64,000 bases of DNA from Oikopleura dioica (taxonomy: Eukaryota; Chordata; Appendicularia; Copelata; Oikopleuridae), in NCBI GenBank assembly GCA_907165135.1, contig OU015568.1:6580501-6644500 (forward strand). Reading direction: 5' to 3'. Under the pieces are notes generated by a model. It was not told the origin of the DNA, searched no databases, and saw only the letters and a program-made list of their open reading frames with translations. Both the position numbers and the translations under genes were made by a program. Positions 47,001 through 58,861 of the stretch are shown here, in pieces (positions within the stretch are counted from its first letter, which is position 1; every line of letters begins with the position of its first letter).

Positions 47001-50000
47001 ACGTCTATATGCTAGGATCGACAAATGCCCCCGAAATCCGGATCGGGTTTTCATCGGATTTTCTTGAACTCTGATTTTTCAGATCGGGTTTTTGTCGGGT
47101 TTTCGTCGGGTTTTTGTCGGGTTTTTTATCGGGTTTTTGTAGGATTTTTTTCGGGTTTTTGTCGGGTATTTTTTGGGTTTTTATCGGGTCTTTGTCGGGT
47201 TCTCGTCGGGTTTTCACAACACTGAAGTTAAATCAAATAAATTAAATCAAAATCGGCGAAAATGGACATAATTTTTGGCTAACAGAAGTTTTGGTGCTCT
47301 CTTTAAAGAAATTGATGATTAGATACGAAGAGAAACCCGACAAAAATACCCCACAAAAACCCGATAAATGACCCTACAAAAACCCGATTTTCTAGGGTCG
47401 CCAAAATTTCAACGTCGGGTTTTTGTAGGGTAGGCAGAATCCAACAAAAACCCGACAAAAACGTCGGTTTTCGATCGGGTGTCGGGTGGGACTTGTCGAT
47501 CCTAGTCTATATCATATAGACTATATGCAAAAATAAACTCATGGACGATGTACAATGCACATTGTGCATGCAGAATAGTTCTGCAAAATGCAGAATTGTT
47601 TCGATCAGAAATCGGAGTGGTCTCCGTTTGCCCAAGTCGCCGTTTGCCCAAATCGCCGAGAAACGGAGATCTTGAAAAAAGTTTATATTAATTGATCATT
47701 AGACATTATTTGGCTTTTTTAATGTCAATCCTGGCTTCTTCAACGCCAATCCTGGCTTCACCAACATCAATCATGTCTTCTCCAATATCATCGACACTAT
47801 ATCAATTATGGCTTCTCCATCGCCAATTCTCGCTTCACCGACTTCAAATATGGCTTCTCCAATGTCCATCTCGGGTTCTTCGACGTCAATCCCGATTTCT
47901 CCATCGTCGATCCCGACTTCTCCAACGTCGATCCCGGCTTCATCCACCTCCATCTCGGCTTTTTCAACGCCAATTTTATCTTGAAGAAGCCATGATCGAC
48001 ATTCGAGAAGCGATGATTGACAACTGAGAAGCCGGGAGTGACGTTTGAGAAGCTTGGATTGAAGTAAGTGACGCCCGGATCAGCATTGAAGAAGCCGGGA
48101 TTGACGCTGGAGATGGCAGGATTCAAGTTTGAGCCACCAAGATTGACGTCTGAAAAGCTAGGATCGAAGTTTTTGAAGCCGGGATTGAAATAAGTGAAGC
48201 CGGGATTGACTGTGAAGAAGACAATAAAAGTTATATGATCAATCAATATAAATTAATTCACATCGCCGTTTGTCCAAGTCGCCGTTTCCCCAAGTTGGCC
48301 AAACTCAAAAATTTCGTCAACTTCCGGCTCTAGAATCGGACCGGAAGTGGAAATTTCGGAAACTAAAACGGTCAAAGTTCTTAAAATTTCCTGCTGATTC
48401 CAAATATGTATGGTGTTCCAGGGTTTAAAATCAAGAAGTGGGTGAAATAACTTGCCCAACCTTAAAAAAATCGCGTCTTAGCAGTAGAAAAAAATGTTCC
48501 CCCGGGCTGCCCTCGGGAATATTTCGTGCGGGAACGCGGGCAAACCGCCCGTGCCCGTTTACGCCCGCGGGAATCTTCTCATTCATGCCCGTGCCCGTAT
48601 CTGCCCGCGGGAAAATTTGTTATAGTGCCCGTGCCCGCTTGGCTCGCGGGAAAATTCGTTTTTGTGCCCGTGACCGTTTTTGCCCCCGGGAATCTCAAAT
48701 ATTCTGCCCGTGCCCGCCCGCCCGCCGCCCCCTTGCCCGGGAGCCGCAAAAATTTCGAACTCTGGAACAAAGAGGGCGAGACTTACCCTGACGACGAGTT
48801 TGTTGTAAGTGTCGTCTCCTTTTCCGATGATTTTGCGAAGAAGTCTGAGCGCGGAGAGCGAGAGGAATGTGTGACGCGATTGGATAAGCATCATTGCTCG
48901 TTTTAGCGTGTCTCGGTGCAACAGGTGATTTTTTATATGATAAGTGTGGTTCTCAACCATCATCATTAGCAATTCCATGATGATGACGCAGCTAAATGTA
49001 GAAATCAATTTTTTGAGAAAGTAAAAAGTTTCTCTTACGTTGAGGCTGTGTGATAGTCGTCTCTGATCATCTTGGTCGGCGTCGCAACAGAGCTAATGTA
49101 GTGAGTGAGGCGGCCGACGCATTCTTTGTAGAAAAAGCCGAGGAAGTCGGGCTTTTCCGTCGCGTTGCGAATCATGTTTTCCGGATCCAAAATCGCCTTG
49201 ATTGAGTACATCATATTAAAGGCCATGGCGGACTCGGAGTCGGGATCGTTTAGCGCCACGCACAGCAGGAGTGACATCAGATTGCGAGGGTTGGGGTAGT
49301 CCTAGAGCGGTTTTTAGGAGGGGGTAATAGAAAAGCCCGCGTTGGAATTGCTACTTACGTTGTTATATCGAGTTTTGAGAATGTGCTCTCTGATCTGCGA
49401 CGCACAATTGTGAACCTCGACAATTTGGCAGATGAGATCTGCCCCCAAAGTCCTCACTTTGGCATACTTAGAGTCGAGCAAGACCTCTATCGCAGAGAGA
49501 ATCCCATTTCTGATCAGCGTGTTTATAAAATCATCCTTTTCTGGCGCCTGCAGATGTTGAGCGTAGATAAAAAATTCTAAGAATTAGGTTGAATCTAATC
49601 GGAGGGAGGGATTGAGAAGTCTACCTTTGAGGAATCGACAGAGCTCGACTTGTCGTTTTGGGCTGGTTTTTTCATCTTTCAGATCTTTGACGCAGGAATC
49701 GATGAGTGTTGGATCTTTTAGGATCATTTTCAGCAGGTCGACCTGAAAGTGGGGATGGAAGAGGAAGGAGAGGGGAATGAGGTACCTTTTGGAAGAAGAT
49801 GTAGCTTGCCAGACTGGCAAGGTTGTCTGCTTCGAACATGCTTGGCGCGGGGAGAACTGACTCTTGAACGTACTGAAAGCCGTTATTAGCTGGCTCGTCT
49901 CGACAGTATATATAGCTTTATGTTTTTCCGCATTAGTGCATGCGCTGAAATCAATACTGATTTCCTTCTCTTTCTTACTTGCATCCTGTAGAGTTCTGTG

Positions 50001-51091
50001 ATTCTTTCTGCGATGACTTCGTCAACGTTGAGCACGTTTTGAAAAGAGCAAATGTTCTTCAGGTAATCTCGGTGTTTTAATTCGTCTTTTCTCGTCGGGT
50101 TGTATTCCATCACCCCCACCACATCCTAATTTTATTATCAGCGCAAATTAAGATAATCTCTATGTAGAAATTATTGCGCAAAATTGCTCTTTTACGAAAG
50201 AATATCAGATTCTGAAACAACCCAAAAGAAGCTTGAGTCCAAAGAAGAATTTTCGAATCTTTTTTATTTTCGATCTGATGAGTAAAAATGCGTTGAAAAA
50301 ACACAAATTCAAGCCTTTCGCATTCCTCTACTTATGTAACAAAGAGTGTACTTACAAAAATGTATTCTGGCTTAAACATGATCTCGTATAGATCTGCTTG
50401 ATTGAGCAGCCAGATAGATTTGAATATTTCGTACAAGACACGGAGACTGTTTGCGTCTTCCAAATCCTCAACAGAGTGGAAGACCTCCAAGAGCTTTGGA
50501 ATGTAGTTCTGGCCCTTGATCGCAGCTGCGAGTTTCTCTCGGCGTTGCATTCGACAGTGATTTTGAATGCTGTCTCTAGAGAATCGCAGTTTAGCAAACA
50601 TTAGTCTTCGTTGATTTCAATTTACCTGATTTGCTCTATATTTCTGACTTCCGGCGAGGGCAGTTCCAAGTCATCTTCTGGCTCCTCATCTGACGATTGC
50701 AGCGGATCAGTTTGGTCTGGATCGCGCCCCTGGCATTGGCAGATGCGTTCCCAAATTTCCTCGCATCCCTGTCGCTCTTGGAAGGACAGAGCCAGGTCGT
50801 TTTGATCCTCACTCCAGACAATGAGCGTTTCTTGTTGCTAGAATTTGTGAATAGAAGGGATATCGGACCCTTTGGACTCACTTTTGAGTAGTTTGTATCC
50901 TGTCTGATTTCGCTGTCGAGCAAGATGCTGTTGTCAACCTCTGAGCGAACAAGTAGCGAGACGACATCATCTGGACCCGTCTGCGCTGTCACGTGACCAG
51001 TGCCTCGGTCGTCCCACTGGCGATCGTCGTTCAGCTGGTAGACTTTAACCCGACGACGCGTGCCGCCCGTCGTTTCCCCCGCAGCTTGCAT
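44037..51091 (-). CDS. PPP4R3: Protein phosphatase 4 regulatory subunit 3 (SMEK/PP4R3)
   Basis: Starts [20 protein letters not shown] at 51091 (the frame is open further to 51151). The N-terminal EVH1/PH-like domain shows [15 protein letters not shown] and [17 protein letters not shown], as in human SMEK. An armadillo-like core follows ([69 protein letters not shown]). The tail is acidic and low-complexity, from [13 protein letters not shown] to the NLS-like [10 protein letters not shown] and the stop. PP4R3 targets the PP4 catalytic subunit to substrates in DNA repair, centrosome and metabolic signalling. One intron (46063-48786) carries a repeat composite and another (44665-45723) encloses a plus-strand gene. 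Confidence 0.92.
44799..45589 (+). CDS. Nested gene: predicted two-helix membrane protein with basic coiled tail
   Basis: Four exons (44799-44991, 45048-45116, 45169-45190, 45256-45589) total 618 nt, or 205 aa. All introns are GT-AG; the third exon is only 22 nt. The N-terminal third has hydrophobic helices ([45 protein letters not shown]). The rest is basic and helical ([20 protein letters not shown]), ending RDHRGRPRW. It lies entirely within the PP4R3 intron 44665-45723 on the opposite strand. The clean multi-exon frame argues for a real gene; I recognise no family. Confidence 0.6.
46063..48786. repeat. Composite of nested inverted repeats and minisatellites filling a PP4R3 intron
   Basis: The intron is 2,724 nt, against about 50 for its neighbours. 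From outside in: GC-rich arrays of a GGGCACGGGCAA / TTCCCGCGGGCA unit at 46113-46295 and, inverted, at 48495-48735. A long palindrome at about 46400-46995 has arms carrying GACCCCCGAACA and CTTCCGGTCGGTTCTAGAGC, with a third partial arm at 48296-48480. TCGGGTTTTTG tandem repeats lie at 47036-47216, opposed by the inverted form at about 47330-47498. A minisatellite palindrome lies at about 47705-48230 (units like CCGGCTTCTCCAACGTCGAT). Direct copies of GTCGCCGTTTGCCCAA flank the last block. No transposase frame is visible. Confidence 0.8.
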
Positions 51092-51795
51092 ATCACTCTG
51101 GCGGAGGCGGCTGAATACGGAATCGATTACTCTCTGATAAAGGGCTATCATAACAGCTTTCTCGCAAGTTTCAAATATTTGATTATTTCATGCCCTAAAG
51201 TCTAAGACTTTGCGCGCCCCGACTCTCGTACTGACTCAAAAATAAAACCAACCGAGAGCATTTTTCATCAGCACTCTAAGATAGGGTGGCGACATGGGTT
51301 TTACGCTCTCCCCCATTAAAAACGTACCGTAAAAGCATCATGAGGTTTGCTCCTAAGTCAACCATGAAACTAATGATTCTCTTTTAACGAATAAAATGAA
51401 AACAGCGTCTGTTAGAAACGGCAGAGAAAAACTCTTATTTTCAAAATCATCTAGAAACTTTTCAACAACTAATTCCAAAATCTCCCCTTGGCTCTTCCCT
51501 TTTCAAATTTTTGTTCCTGCGAGAAAAACTGAGGCAAGTAAAAACGCATGTAGAAAAATAAAGGTTTTATGAATAGATAAATAAGTGAAAATGAGGCAGA
51601 GAAATGGCACACAAGTAAGCATGGTATGTTTTTTTTGGTTTCGGTTTGGAGGTCAGTTCAACTGGCGACATATTCTTTTTATGGCGTTATTTTGGGGAGA
51701 CTCTCTATTTTGCTTCGGAGACTGACGGATTCGGAAATGAATGAAGGAAGTTATACAGAAATGAATGAATAGAAAAAACGCAAAGAAATCAGTTT

Positions 51796-53542
51796 CTAGT
51801 TCTTTTTACGCTTTTTCGCCGAATTATTATTCTTATTCTGAGTCTTTAGTTTCTTATCCTTGTCAGATAAATTTGACTTTTCTTTCGGAAGAGGAGCGGG
51901 TGAGGGCTTCGGTTTCTTGCTCACTTCGAGCTTGGGAAGCTGCTGCGGGTGGCTTTTGCCATTGAGCGTGAATGGCGGAATCTTCATCATTTTGGACTGC
52001 TTCGATTGATGGTTGATTGCGGGGAGCTTCTGCGTCGTCATCTTAAAATTTGAGGAAAATTGAAATCAACAAGGAGTAAAGCTCGTTTACCTTTTTCTGC
52101 GCCGGCTTTACCGGGTTCTGGCGCGGCTTGAACCGGGGGAACTTCGGAAAATTCGGTTCTTTTGGGTTATTCGGGTGTGTAGCTAGCGAGCGGTTAACAA
52201 GGGTCTTTGGTTTCTTTTTTTGATTCTCGTAGTTGGAAGCGACCGAATGGCTTTCAAAGTCAACACCGGAGTCTTTCGATCCTTCTCGGTTTCCTAAAAG
52301 GTATTCTTCTATGATTCTTTCAAGGGATGTTCATGACTCACCGATGTTCTGGGAGCCGCGTTGAACGAGCTGACACCACTCTGAACGAAGCGCCTGCCGG
52401 GCAGAAATTCTCTCGTCTGGATCGTATTTGATCAGCTTTTTCAAGAGCGAAATGCCATGACGGGACATGACATTGCTCAGCCCTCGCTCGATTCCGATTC
52501 CATCTTTCTAGAGAAAAATAAGAGGAGGAAGACAAGGATAAACTTACGATCGGGAATTCCCAGGGGATCTGGCGATTCCTGCACTTGTAAAACTTGTTCA
52601 AAAGTCTTTCAGGAGGGGAGCCAAGAATCGTATGAATTCTATGAATCTGATCCAATTCATTAGCTCCAGGAAACAAGGGTCTGAGAGTGGCAACTTCGTA
52701 CATGACGCATCCAGCCGCCCAAATATCCATCTTCCAGCCGTAACTAAAGCAACTTGTCAGAACCGGAGTGGATTTCCCACAAAGTACTTACACTCCTTCC
52801 GTCAGTAAGCATTCCGGCGGTCTGTACCAGCGGGTCGAGATGTATTCTGTCAGAGGCTGTTTGGAATGGACTGATCGACACGATCCGAAATCGCCGAGTT
52901 TCAGATGGTTGTCGGAAACGAGGACGTTTTCTGGCTTGATATCCCTGAAAACAAGGTGTGTTTACGAGGTCAAAAGGTCGATGGGGGGCGAATGACCTCG
53001 GTTGATTTACCTGTGAAAAATCCCCGCTCGGTGCATGTGATCCAGCGCAGTTAAAAGCTGAAAAGTGAGGTAGGAAACGACTTTCTCGCTGAGCGGCCTT
53101 GAGCGACCCCGAATCATTTCGTACAAATTCTGCTCGCATAGTTCACAAACCAGGCTCAATGTTCCTGCCCTTCGATCGAATATAATCTCTATAAAACGAT
53201 TGATGGGGGGATGAAATTGAGGCTAGTACCTTTTAACGCAATAATGTGATTATGCGGGTTGAGGCGTCGCAGCGCTTGGACTTCGCGCAGACTGTTAACC
53301 TGCTGGACGGAGTGAAACTTTTGTTTCATCCGCTTGATTGCTACATGTTTGTTGGTGTGACAGTGTACCGCCTAAATCAGCCGGTTAATTGGAGCTCTTT
53401 TCTTGATTGGCTTTTGGAAAGAATACAGACTTCTTATTGGCTGAAAACTTACTTTTAGGACCTCTGAAAAGGTTCCTTCTCCTGCTTTTCCCAGGACCTT
53501 GTACTTGTGTATAATCTGGCCATTCTCGAACGACTCACCCAT
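51796..53542 (-). CDS. MOK: MOK protein kinase (MAPK/MAK/MRK overlapping kinase)
   Basis: Starts MGESFENGQIIHKYKVLG at 53542, just after a TTTTCAG acceptor. The kinase domain has GKAGEGTFSEVLK (glycine loop), HRDIKPENVLV (catalytic loop), DFGSCRSVHSKQP, and TEYISTRWYRPPECL with the MAPK-type T-x-Y activation loop. Then come WKMDIWAAGCVMYEVATLRP and ANELDQIHRIHTILGSP. The TEYISTRWYR and DFGSCRS segments are characteristic of MOK rather than MAK/ICK. The basic low-complexity tail contains MMKIPPFTLNGKS and ends in lysines and asparagines. MOK acts in cilium length control. Splice boundaries are GT-AG. Confidence 0.88.
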
Positions 53543-53734
53543 CCCATCAAGAAAATTTCTGAAAAGCAAACATTCTAGCATTTTTGTTTGGTCCGTACAA
53601 TACTTTATCATAACTGGAACGTTTTGGAAGTATAAATGGGCAGTTAGTTTGAACTAAAAATTTGTAACTACTGTAACAGGCACTCTTCTCCTTGCATTTT
53701 AAATTTTCCTGTTTTCTTGTGTTTCTTCTTTTTT

Positions 53735-55191
53735 CTAGAGGCAGACGCAGCGGGACTTCTTCTTCATGCCTTTCTTGCCCATCAAAGCCGAGGTGGTTGC
53801 CATTTGGAAAACCCCTAAATAAACAATAACACCGATAACCTCTTTGTACAAGGCAAACAGGGCTAAATCGCGGATCAAGACACGAAAAAGGACAAATCTG
53901 ATAAGGGTGTGATCTTCAAATAATGATAAAAAAGCAGCTAGATTATACATTTTCCCAGAAGATTTGAAGTAAAAAAATCCAAATTTTCGACTTCTTTCCC
54001 TTCTGATTCGATGATATTAAACATAATCGCGTTTGATTTGCTAAAAAACCCCATATAGGAAAAATATAGGCAAATATTAGTGGCCATAAATGCCATTTAT
54101 AAGTAAAAGATTTTTGCCCTCTTGATCAATTTATAATAGAAATATACGTACGGATTTTAGAAGCTGATTGTTAAATAAAGACTTCTGATCTCATTTTATC
54201 ATTGAACATAAAAATTACTCTCAAAAATTGACAAATTTCAGCGTCTCCGCAAGGGCGTCATAAAGCAGAATATGTCAATATTGTTTCTTTTCACTTACGC
54301 TCTACGCCATCGTTTGTCAAAGCGGAACACTCGGCAAATCCAGCCGCGCCGATGTCCTGGCTCAAGCGCTCTCCAGAAATGTACGAGACGCAGCCGGACT
54401 CGTTCTTCTGACTGAAAGATCTAGCGTTATTCTTTGCTTTTCTGCCGAAGAGGAAGTGATAAAAGCGGTGATAAAGAAGAGATTGGTGTGTTAAATGAGA
54501 TGAGCATGCATGTGAGTGACTAGGGCTAGCAACAAAATGAGTTGTTTTTGAGAAACTCGTTCTATTGCTAACCCTGGAAGTGAGTGATTTAGGAATTACC
54601 GGAGGTCTTTTTTGAGACCGACAAGAATAATCGGGACATTTGGGCAGAAGTGCTTCACTTCTGGATACCACTTTTCTACACAATGATTAGCAAGACTGAG
54701 CGGACTTTACTGGCTTTGATTATCTAGCAAAATCATGTTCTAGTAGCTGGAAATGTCTACTACTGCCAAAAAGAGGAAGAAGAAGCGTACCTCGGATGTT
54801 GTCAAAAGAGTCTGGGTTGGACATGTCGTAGCAAATTAGAATGACATCAGTATCTGGGTAGGACAGAGGGCGAAGACGGTCGTAATCTTCCTGGCCAGCT
54901 GTATCCCAAAGTCCAAGCTCGACGTGTTTGCCAGAGTGGACATCGATGACGTCGGCGATGTAGTTTTCAAAGACAGTGGGCACGTAGGCTAAAAGAGTCG
55001 ATTATCTTGATCTCTACTTACCCAAACCCAAGGGACCCTCTAAGTACTCCCGATAAGTACTCCCAGTCCCATTTATTAACTGTATAACTCGACTTACACT
55101 TTGGGAACTGATCTTGCGAGAAAACCATGAGAAGACATGTCTTTCCGGAGCATCCGTCTCCGACAATCACTAACTTCTTGCGTACACTCAT
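53735..55191 (-). CDS. Divergent Rho-family small GTPase
   Basis: Starts [20 protein letters not shown] at 55191 after a CTAG acceptor. The P-loop is GDGCSGKT; the effector region, joined across the first intron, reads [14 protein letters not shown]; switch II is [20 protein letters not shown]. Further Rho markers are [14 protein letters not shown], a short insert region and [12 protein letters not shown], and the end is [14 protein letters not shown] with a CAAX box ending in leucine (geranylgeranylation predicted). The base-specificity motif, normally NKxD, reads LKKD, which is unusual. It is RhoA/RhoC-like overall, but the P-loop (C-S for A-C) and this motif set it apart, so nucleotide handling may be altered. 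A long intron separates the last exon. Confidence 0.85.
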
Positions 55192-55345
55192 TCTAGAGAC
55201 TGATAATACTGTAATTTGCAAAACTACTGTATTTGATTTGTACAACTATATTTGTTTTTGTTTTTATCAAATAAATAATATTCATACTATTCAGTACTGC
55301 TCAATCGCTGTTAGAAGAAAAAAGGGTTGAAGAAAAGTTTAAAGT

Positions 55346-57057
55346 CTACATAATTTTTGTGTACTGCGGTCGACCATAAATACAGTCTCTCTCCCTCGAG
55401 CGCACATTGAGCCGAGGGATGAAAACACTGAGAAATGCTAGAATTGGATAAGGACCGAAGATGAGCCGTAAATTAAACGCGCTGCCCTTCGAGTAGCTAA
55501 AGTTTTTCTTCCGATGGTCGTAGTCAGTTTGATTGTTGAGAATTAGTCGAAGTTGGTGTTGAAAAAGCGCTTCAAATTGGTGCTAAACTTATCTCTCTTT
55601 TCGCAAATTTTTAAAGATCAAGTTGGAAATCAACGATAAATACGAGGGGCTCTAGAAAGAAATCTTTGCTGAACCAATTCCTGAAGCAAATAGAAGCGAA
55701 GCAAGCTGAGCCGCCACAGTGACCATCACAAAGCTCCCAGACCAAGTTGAATAGCCAAAGAGAGGCATGAAAATGTAGAAGGGCGGCAAGAAATAACCAA
55801 ATAACACGCGCCAGGACAATTCTAGCGGCATGTAGTGCTGCTTTTGTTACTCATGTTAATTCTTAATTCATAGAAAACTCGATAAATACCGTTTTATCAG
55901 ACCTTTTAATGAAAATATCGATCAAAAATCTGTAAAAATCTCGTATTAGTGGGTTTATTAGCGGTAATTTATTGATTTTGAGAGCTTATTTCGTTATTAA
56001 ATGATTCCTAATTGCATTTGAAAATGACTTATCCAAGGATTTCTTTGAGTTGGAAAAGTATCTCTTTTTTGACTATCTGTTTTCTTGTTTTTTTTTCTTC
56101 AAAAAATTGATGTAAAAGCACCTGAGCTTGAAGAAAATGCGCATTGATTGATGGATGGATGTATTTTGTAAATGTATTTTTGTGGATGAGTAACTAGCCT
56201 TGGATAAAAGCGGGGCGCATAGAAGTAGCCCATAGCAGCAGGCTAATATGATCCAGAATAAAAAGAAGACGAAGTTGCGCTGATTTCCCAGGCCAATGCA
56301 GACCCCGGTGAAGTGACAATGATGATTGCGCTAGTGTTCAAAATAAGAAGAAGGGCGTAATCGATAGCTACCCACCTTGAGAATGCAAGCGTCACAAAGG
56401 GGACAGTGGTGGCTGCGTGGCGGCCGATGCGTGTGACAAATGCTGCAGAAGTCCCAACCTCGCGGCGGGTTGTCGAACCAGACGCTAGAATTATTTTTTT
56501 AGAGAAATTGATTGTTTCAAATAGCTCTTTTCTCCCATATTTCTAGCCCTTATGTCTGGGGGCCGTATTGTGCCAAAGACATAGACCCAGCTATTGAGCC
56601 AATCAAAAACGAATATTTCGATCTACAGCCAATCAAAACCCACGATTTCTAGATCAATAGCGCACCTTATTATCCCAAAAATCGAACTTGATTTTGAACT
56701 TACCCGTCATTGAAAAGAGGTTGAAGTCTTCGAACTTGTTTCCAGTGTGAATAAATTTGAAAGAGAAAGATGCAGTGAAGAAAAAAGTGAAGTGTTTGCG
56801 AGTTCTTTGAAGCGGTTGGCACGTTGAAGAGGTTAATGACGAGCAGGGAGGCGAGTATCACCCCGCAAATGACCCATTTTGAGCAGAAGAAGAGCCTGAA
56901 TCTCACTTTGAGCGCTAGAAATAGAGCAAGAGACGCACCTGCGCCCTTCCTCTGGAGTTTGAGCGTTCACAATCCTGCGAGTGCGACGCAAGCAGCCCCG
57001 CGACCTGTGTGTCTTTTTCGAGCTTATCGCGACATCAATGACGGTGTCTGCATACAT
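55346..57057 (-). CDS. ZDHHC24: ZDHHC24-like palmitoyltransferase with NHHC active-site motif
   Basis: The exon with a membrane helix (FFCSKWVICGVILASLLV) leads to the cysteine-rich domain (WDFCSICHTHRPPRSHHC, PLCDACILK). The next exon opens RNHHCHFTGVCIGLGNQRNF, so the usual D of DHHC is N while both histidines and the cysteine are kept. Later exons give further helices (SWRVLFGYFLPPFYIFMPLF, TVAAQLASLLF). The tail, QHQLRLILNNQTDYDHRKKN then FSYSKGSAFNLRLIFGPYP, matches the C-terminal layout of ZDHHC24. The stop is at 55346. The first exon is unresolved; an ATG near 57057 is possible but its phase is uncertain. Expected in Golgi/ER membranes. Confidence 0.75.
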
Positions 57058-57285
57058 CCATGTGCGATTTTTGGGTTATCGACAAGCGAACTTATGCTAG
57101 CAAATACTGATAGCGCGCGACAGGGACAGAACTGGTATTTTATGCAACTGAGAAATAATCAAAAAAACATTCTAAAGTTCATTCTTTTTTGACTTTGGAA
57201 AAAGGCGACATTTGAAATGTTGAATATATTCATGTGTGTAAAGCAGTATTGCACGATAAAAACTGAACTGTCAAAAACAAAAAAA

Positions 57286-58015
57286 TCAGATCCAGCCGGA
57301 ATAAAATAAAATAAGAATAATACAAAAGCCTATGACGACGCCCATGATCAAGGAGTCGCGTCTCTTGCGGATTTGAATTCGCCCTATGAGACTGTTCAGC
57401 ATCGGGAACTTTTGGCCCAGCTCGAGGAAACGTTTGTTGATGCCCTTGTACAAACTGCGCTGGAAACGGAGCGACTCTTGCGTGTCCATAGCGATCTTGA
57501 TTGCCTGATCGGCTAAATTGTGGCTGCTGTTTTCAGAGTTTTTAAAATCGACTTCAACAAATCAAATCAACAATTTTAAACCCTTTCCTTTTCAATTTAT
57601 CATTTTCTTTATTCAAAACTTGTTCGTTCGAAAACGACTTGTTGCGATAGGCTTCGATATCATTTCTGACTGATCCGAGTAAATCAACCCTATTCTTCGA
57701 TGCTCTTGATTTCTCCTTTGCCCTCTTGAATTGCGAGTAGTAGTCGGATAAGACGTCTCTGTGGCGTGAAACTTTGTGCTGCAGCGCGACTAGAAGGCAC
57801 TCCTTAGAAATTTTGGAAATCAAGGAAGACTTACATGAAGGCGAGGATGATATTTTTTGCTCTGCTCCGTCGATTATTTCGGTTAGTTCGTCTAGCAGTC
57901 GATTTATGTCGTTCTCGAGATGGTCTACGTTCGCGAAACTCTGTGGGTTGAGAAAAGAAGCGAGTTTTATGTCGAGCTGAGCTTCTGTCTTGCGAAACTG
58001 TATCTCCCAACTCAT
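57286..58015 (-). CDS. GOSR1: Golgi SNARE GOSR1 (GS28)
   Basis: Three exons (57835-58015, 57582-57789, 57286-57526) give 209 aa. It opens MSWEIQFRKTEAQLDIKL. Helical N-terminal sequence leads to ALQHKVSRHRDVLSDYYSQF and DLLGSVRNDIEAYRN, conserved in GS28. The Qb-SNARE helix (AIKIAMDTQESLRFQRSLYK) follows, then FPMLNSLIGRIQIRKRRDSL and a C-terminal anchor (IMGVVIGFCIILILFY) ending SGWI. Acts in ER-Golgi and intra-Golgi fusion. Length and domain order match the family. Confidence 0.93.
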
Positions 58016-58218
58016 TTTCTATTTTTTTTTTCTGAAGACGCAAAAATTATAAAAGAATCAGACACAATTTTCAATCTCAACAGATTTTTATATTCAATCA
58101 GAGTTCAAAAGTCAGGAACAGTTCAGTGGAGTACTGTAACATTACTGTAGCAGATCTGGAGATTACGTAGGGAGCAGTTTTTCTTTCTAACATTCGAGCG
58201 GGTCGACATTCCGACGAT

Positions 58219-58861
58219 TTAAACAGAACAGGCGGTTGGGAGCTTCTGGATGTCCTGAAAAACGAATGAGGGGCTGTTATGACTGGGCAAGTTACCTTGA
58301 TGGCCTTGCCAAAGTCGCTCATGTACTCCTCGCCGGGCTTGACGAGCAAGACGCAGGTGGGGCGTTTGGAGCCGATGGCAGCTCCGAGATCGTGCTTCGA
58401 AGGAACGAAAACGTATGGAATGTCGTTGTCCTCAAAGATGCAAGGCAAATGGCTAAAAAAGTTGTTCAAACAAACGTTGTCGTATTGCTGCTTTACCAGT
58501 AAACATCGATTGGGAAGGTGTCTCCAGCAAGGACGGCGAAACCCTTCTCGCCTTTCTTCACGTACTTGATCACATCCTAAAACCGAATTAACCTGTTGAA
58601 ACGGGTTAAGAAGTGCTCTACCTTGACGCCTCTTCTAAGGCATGTCTTGTCCTTTGATGCTTTCTTCGAACACTTGAAGATGCGCTTGCAAAGCTTTTTC
58701 GAAGCAACAGGCTTGGCGATGTCGTTCATCAAGCCGAGTTGCTCTAGAAACCCCCTGTAATCATTCTTACGATCAAGCCTTTTTTACCTTCGTAGCTGAT
58801 TCCTTCAGTCTCCTCGACCATAGATTCGTCCATTGTGGCTTCTTCCTCTCGTGGTGGCATT
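58219..58861 (-). CDS. NHP2: H/ACA snoRNP subunit NHP2
   Basis: Starts MPPREEEATMDESMVEETEG at 58861, an acidic leader, then the L7Ae-type RNA-binding domain. That domain shows IAKPVASKKLCKRIFKCSKK, ASKDKTCLRRGVKDV, KKGEKGFAVLAGDTFPIDVY, HLPCIFEDNDIPYVFVPSK and LGAAIGSKRPTCVLLVKPG, and it ends DIQKLPTACSV. All are hallmarks of NHP2, which binds kink-turns in H/ACA RNAs in the nucleolus for pseudouridylation and telomerase RNA stability. Introns are short GT-AG. Confidence 0.95.

Noticed and set aside
47036..47216. Possible telomere or chromosome end
   Set aside because: The G/T-rich array is short, irregular, opposed by its inverse and lies inside an intron of PP4R3, so it is interstitial.
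46113..48735. CRISPR-like or coding interpretation of the regularly spaced GC arrays
   Set aside because: The host is clearly a eukaryote. The units are contiguous minisatellites without unique spacers, and the open frames come from the repeat.
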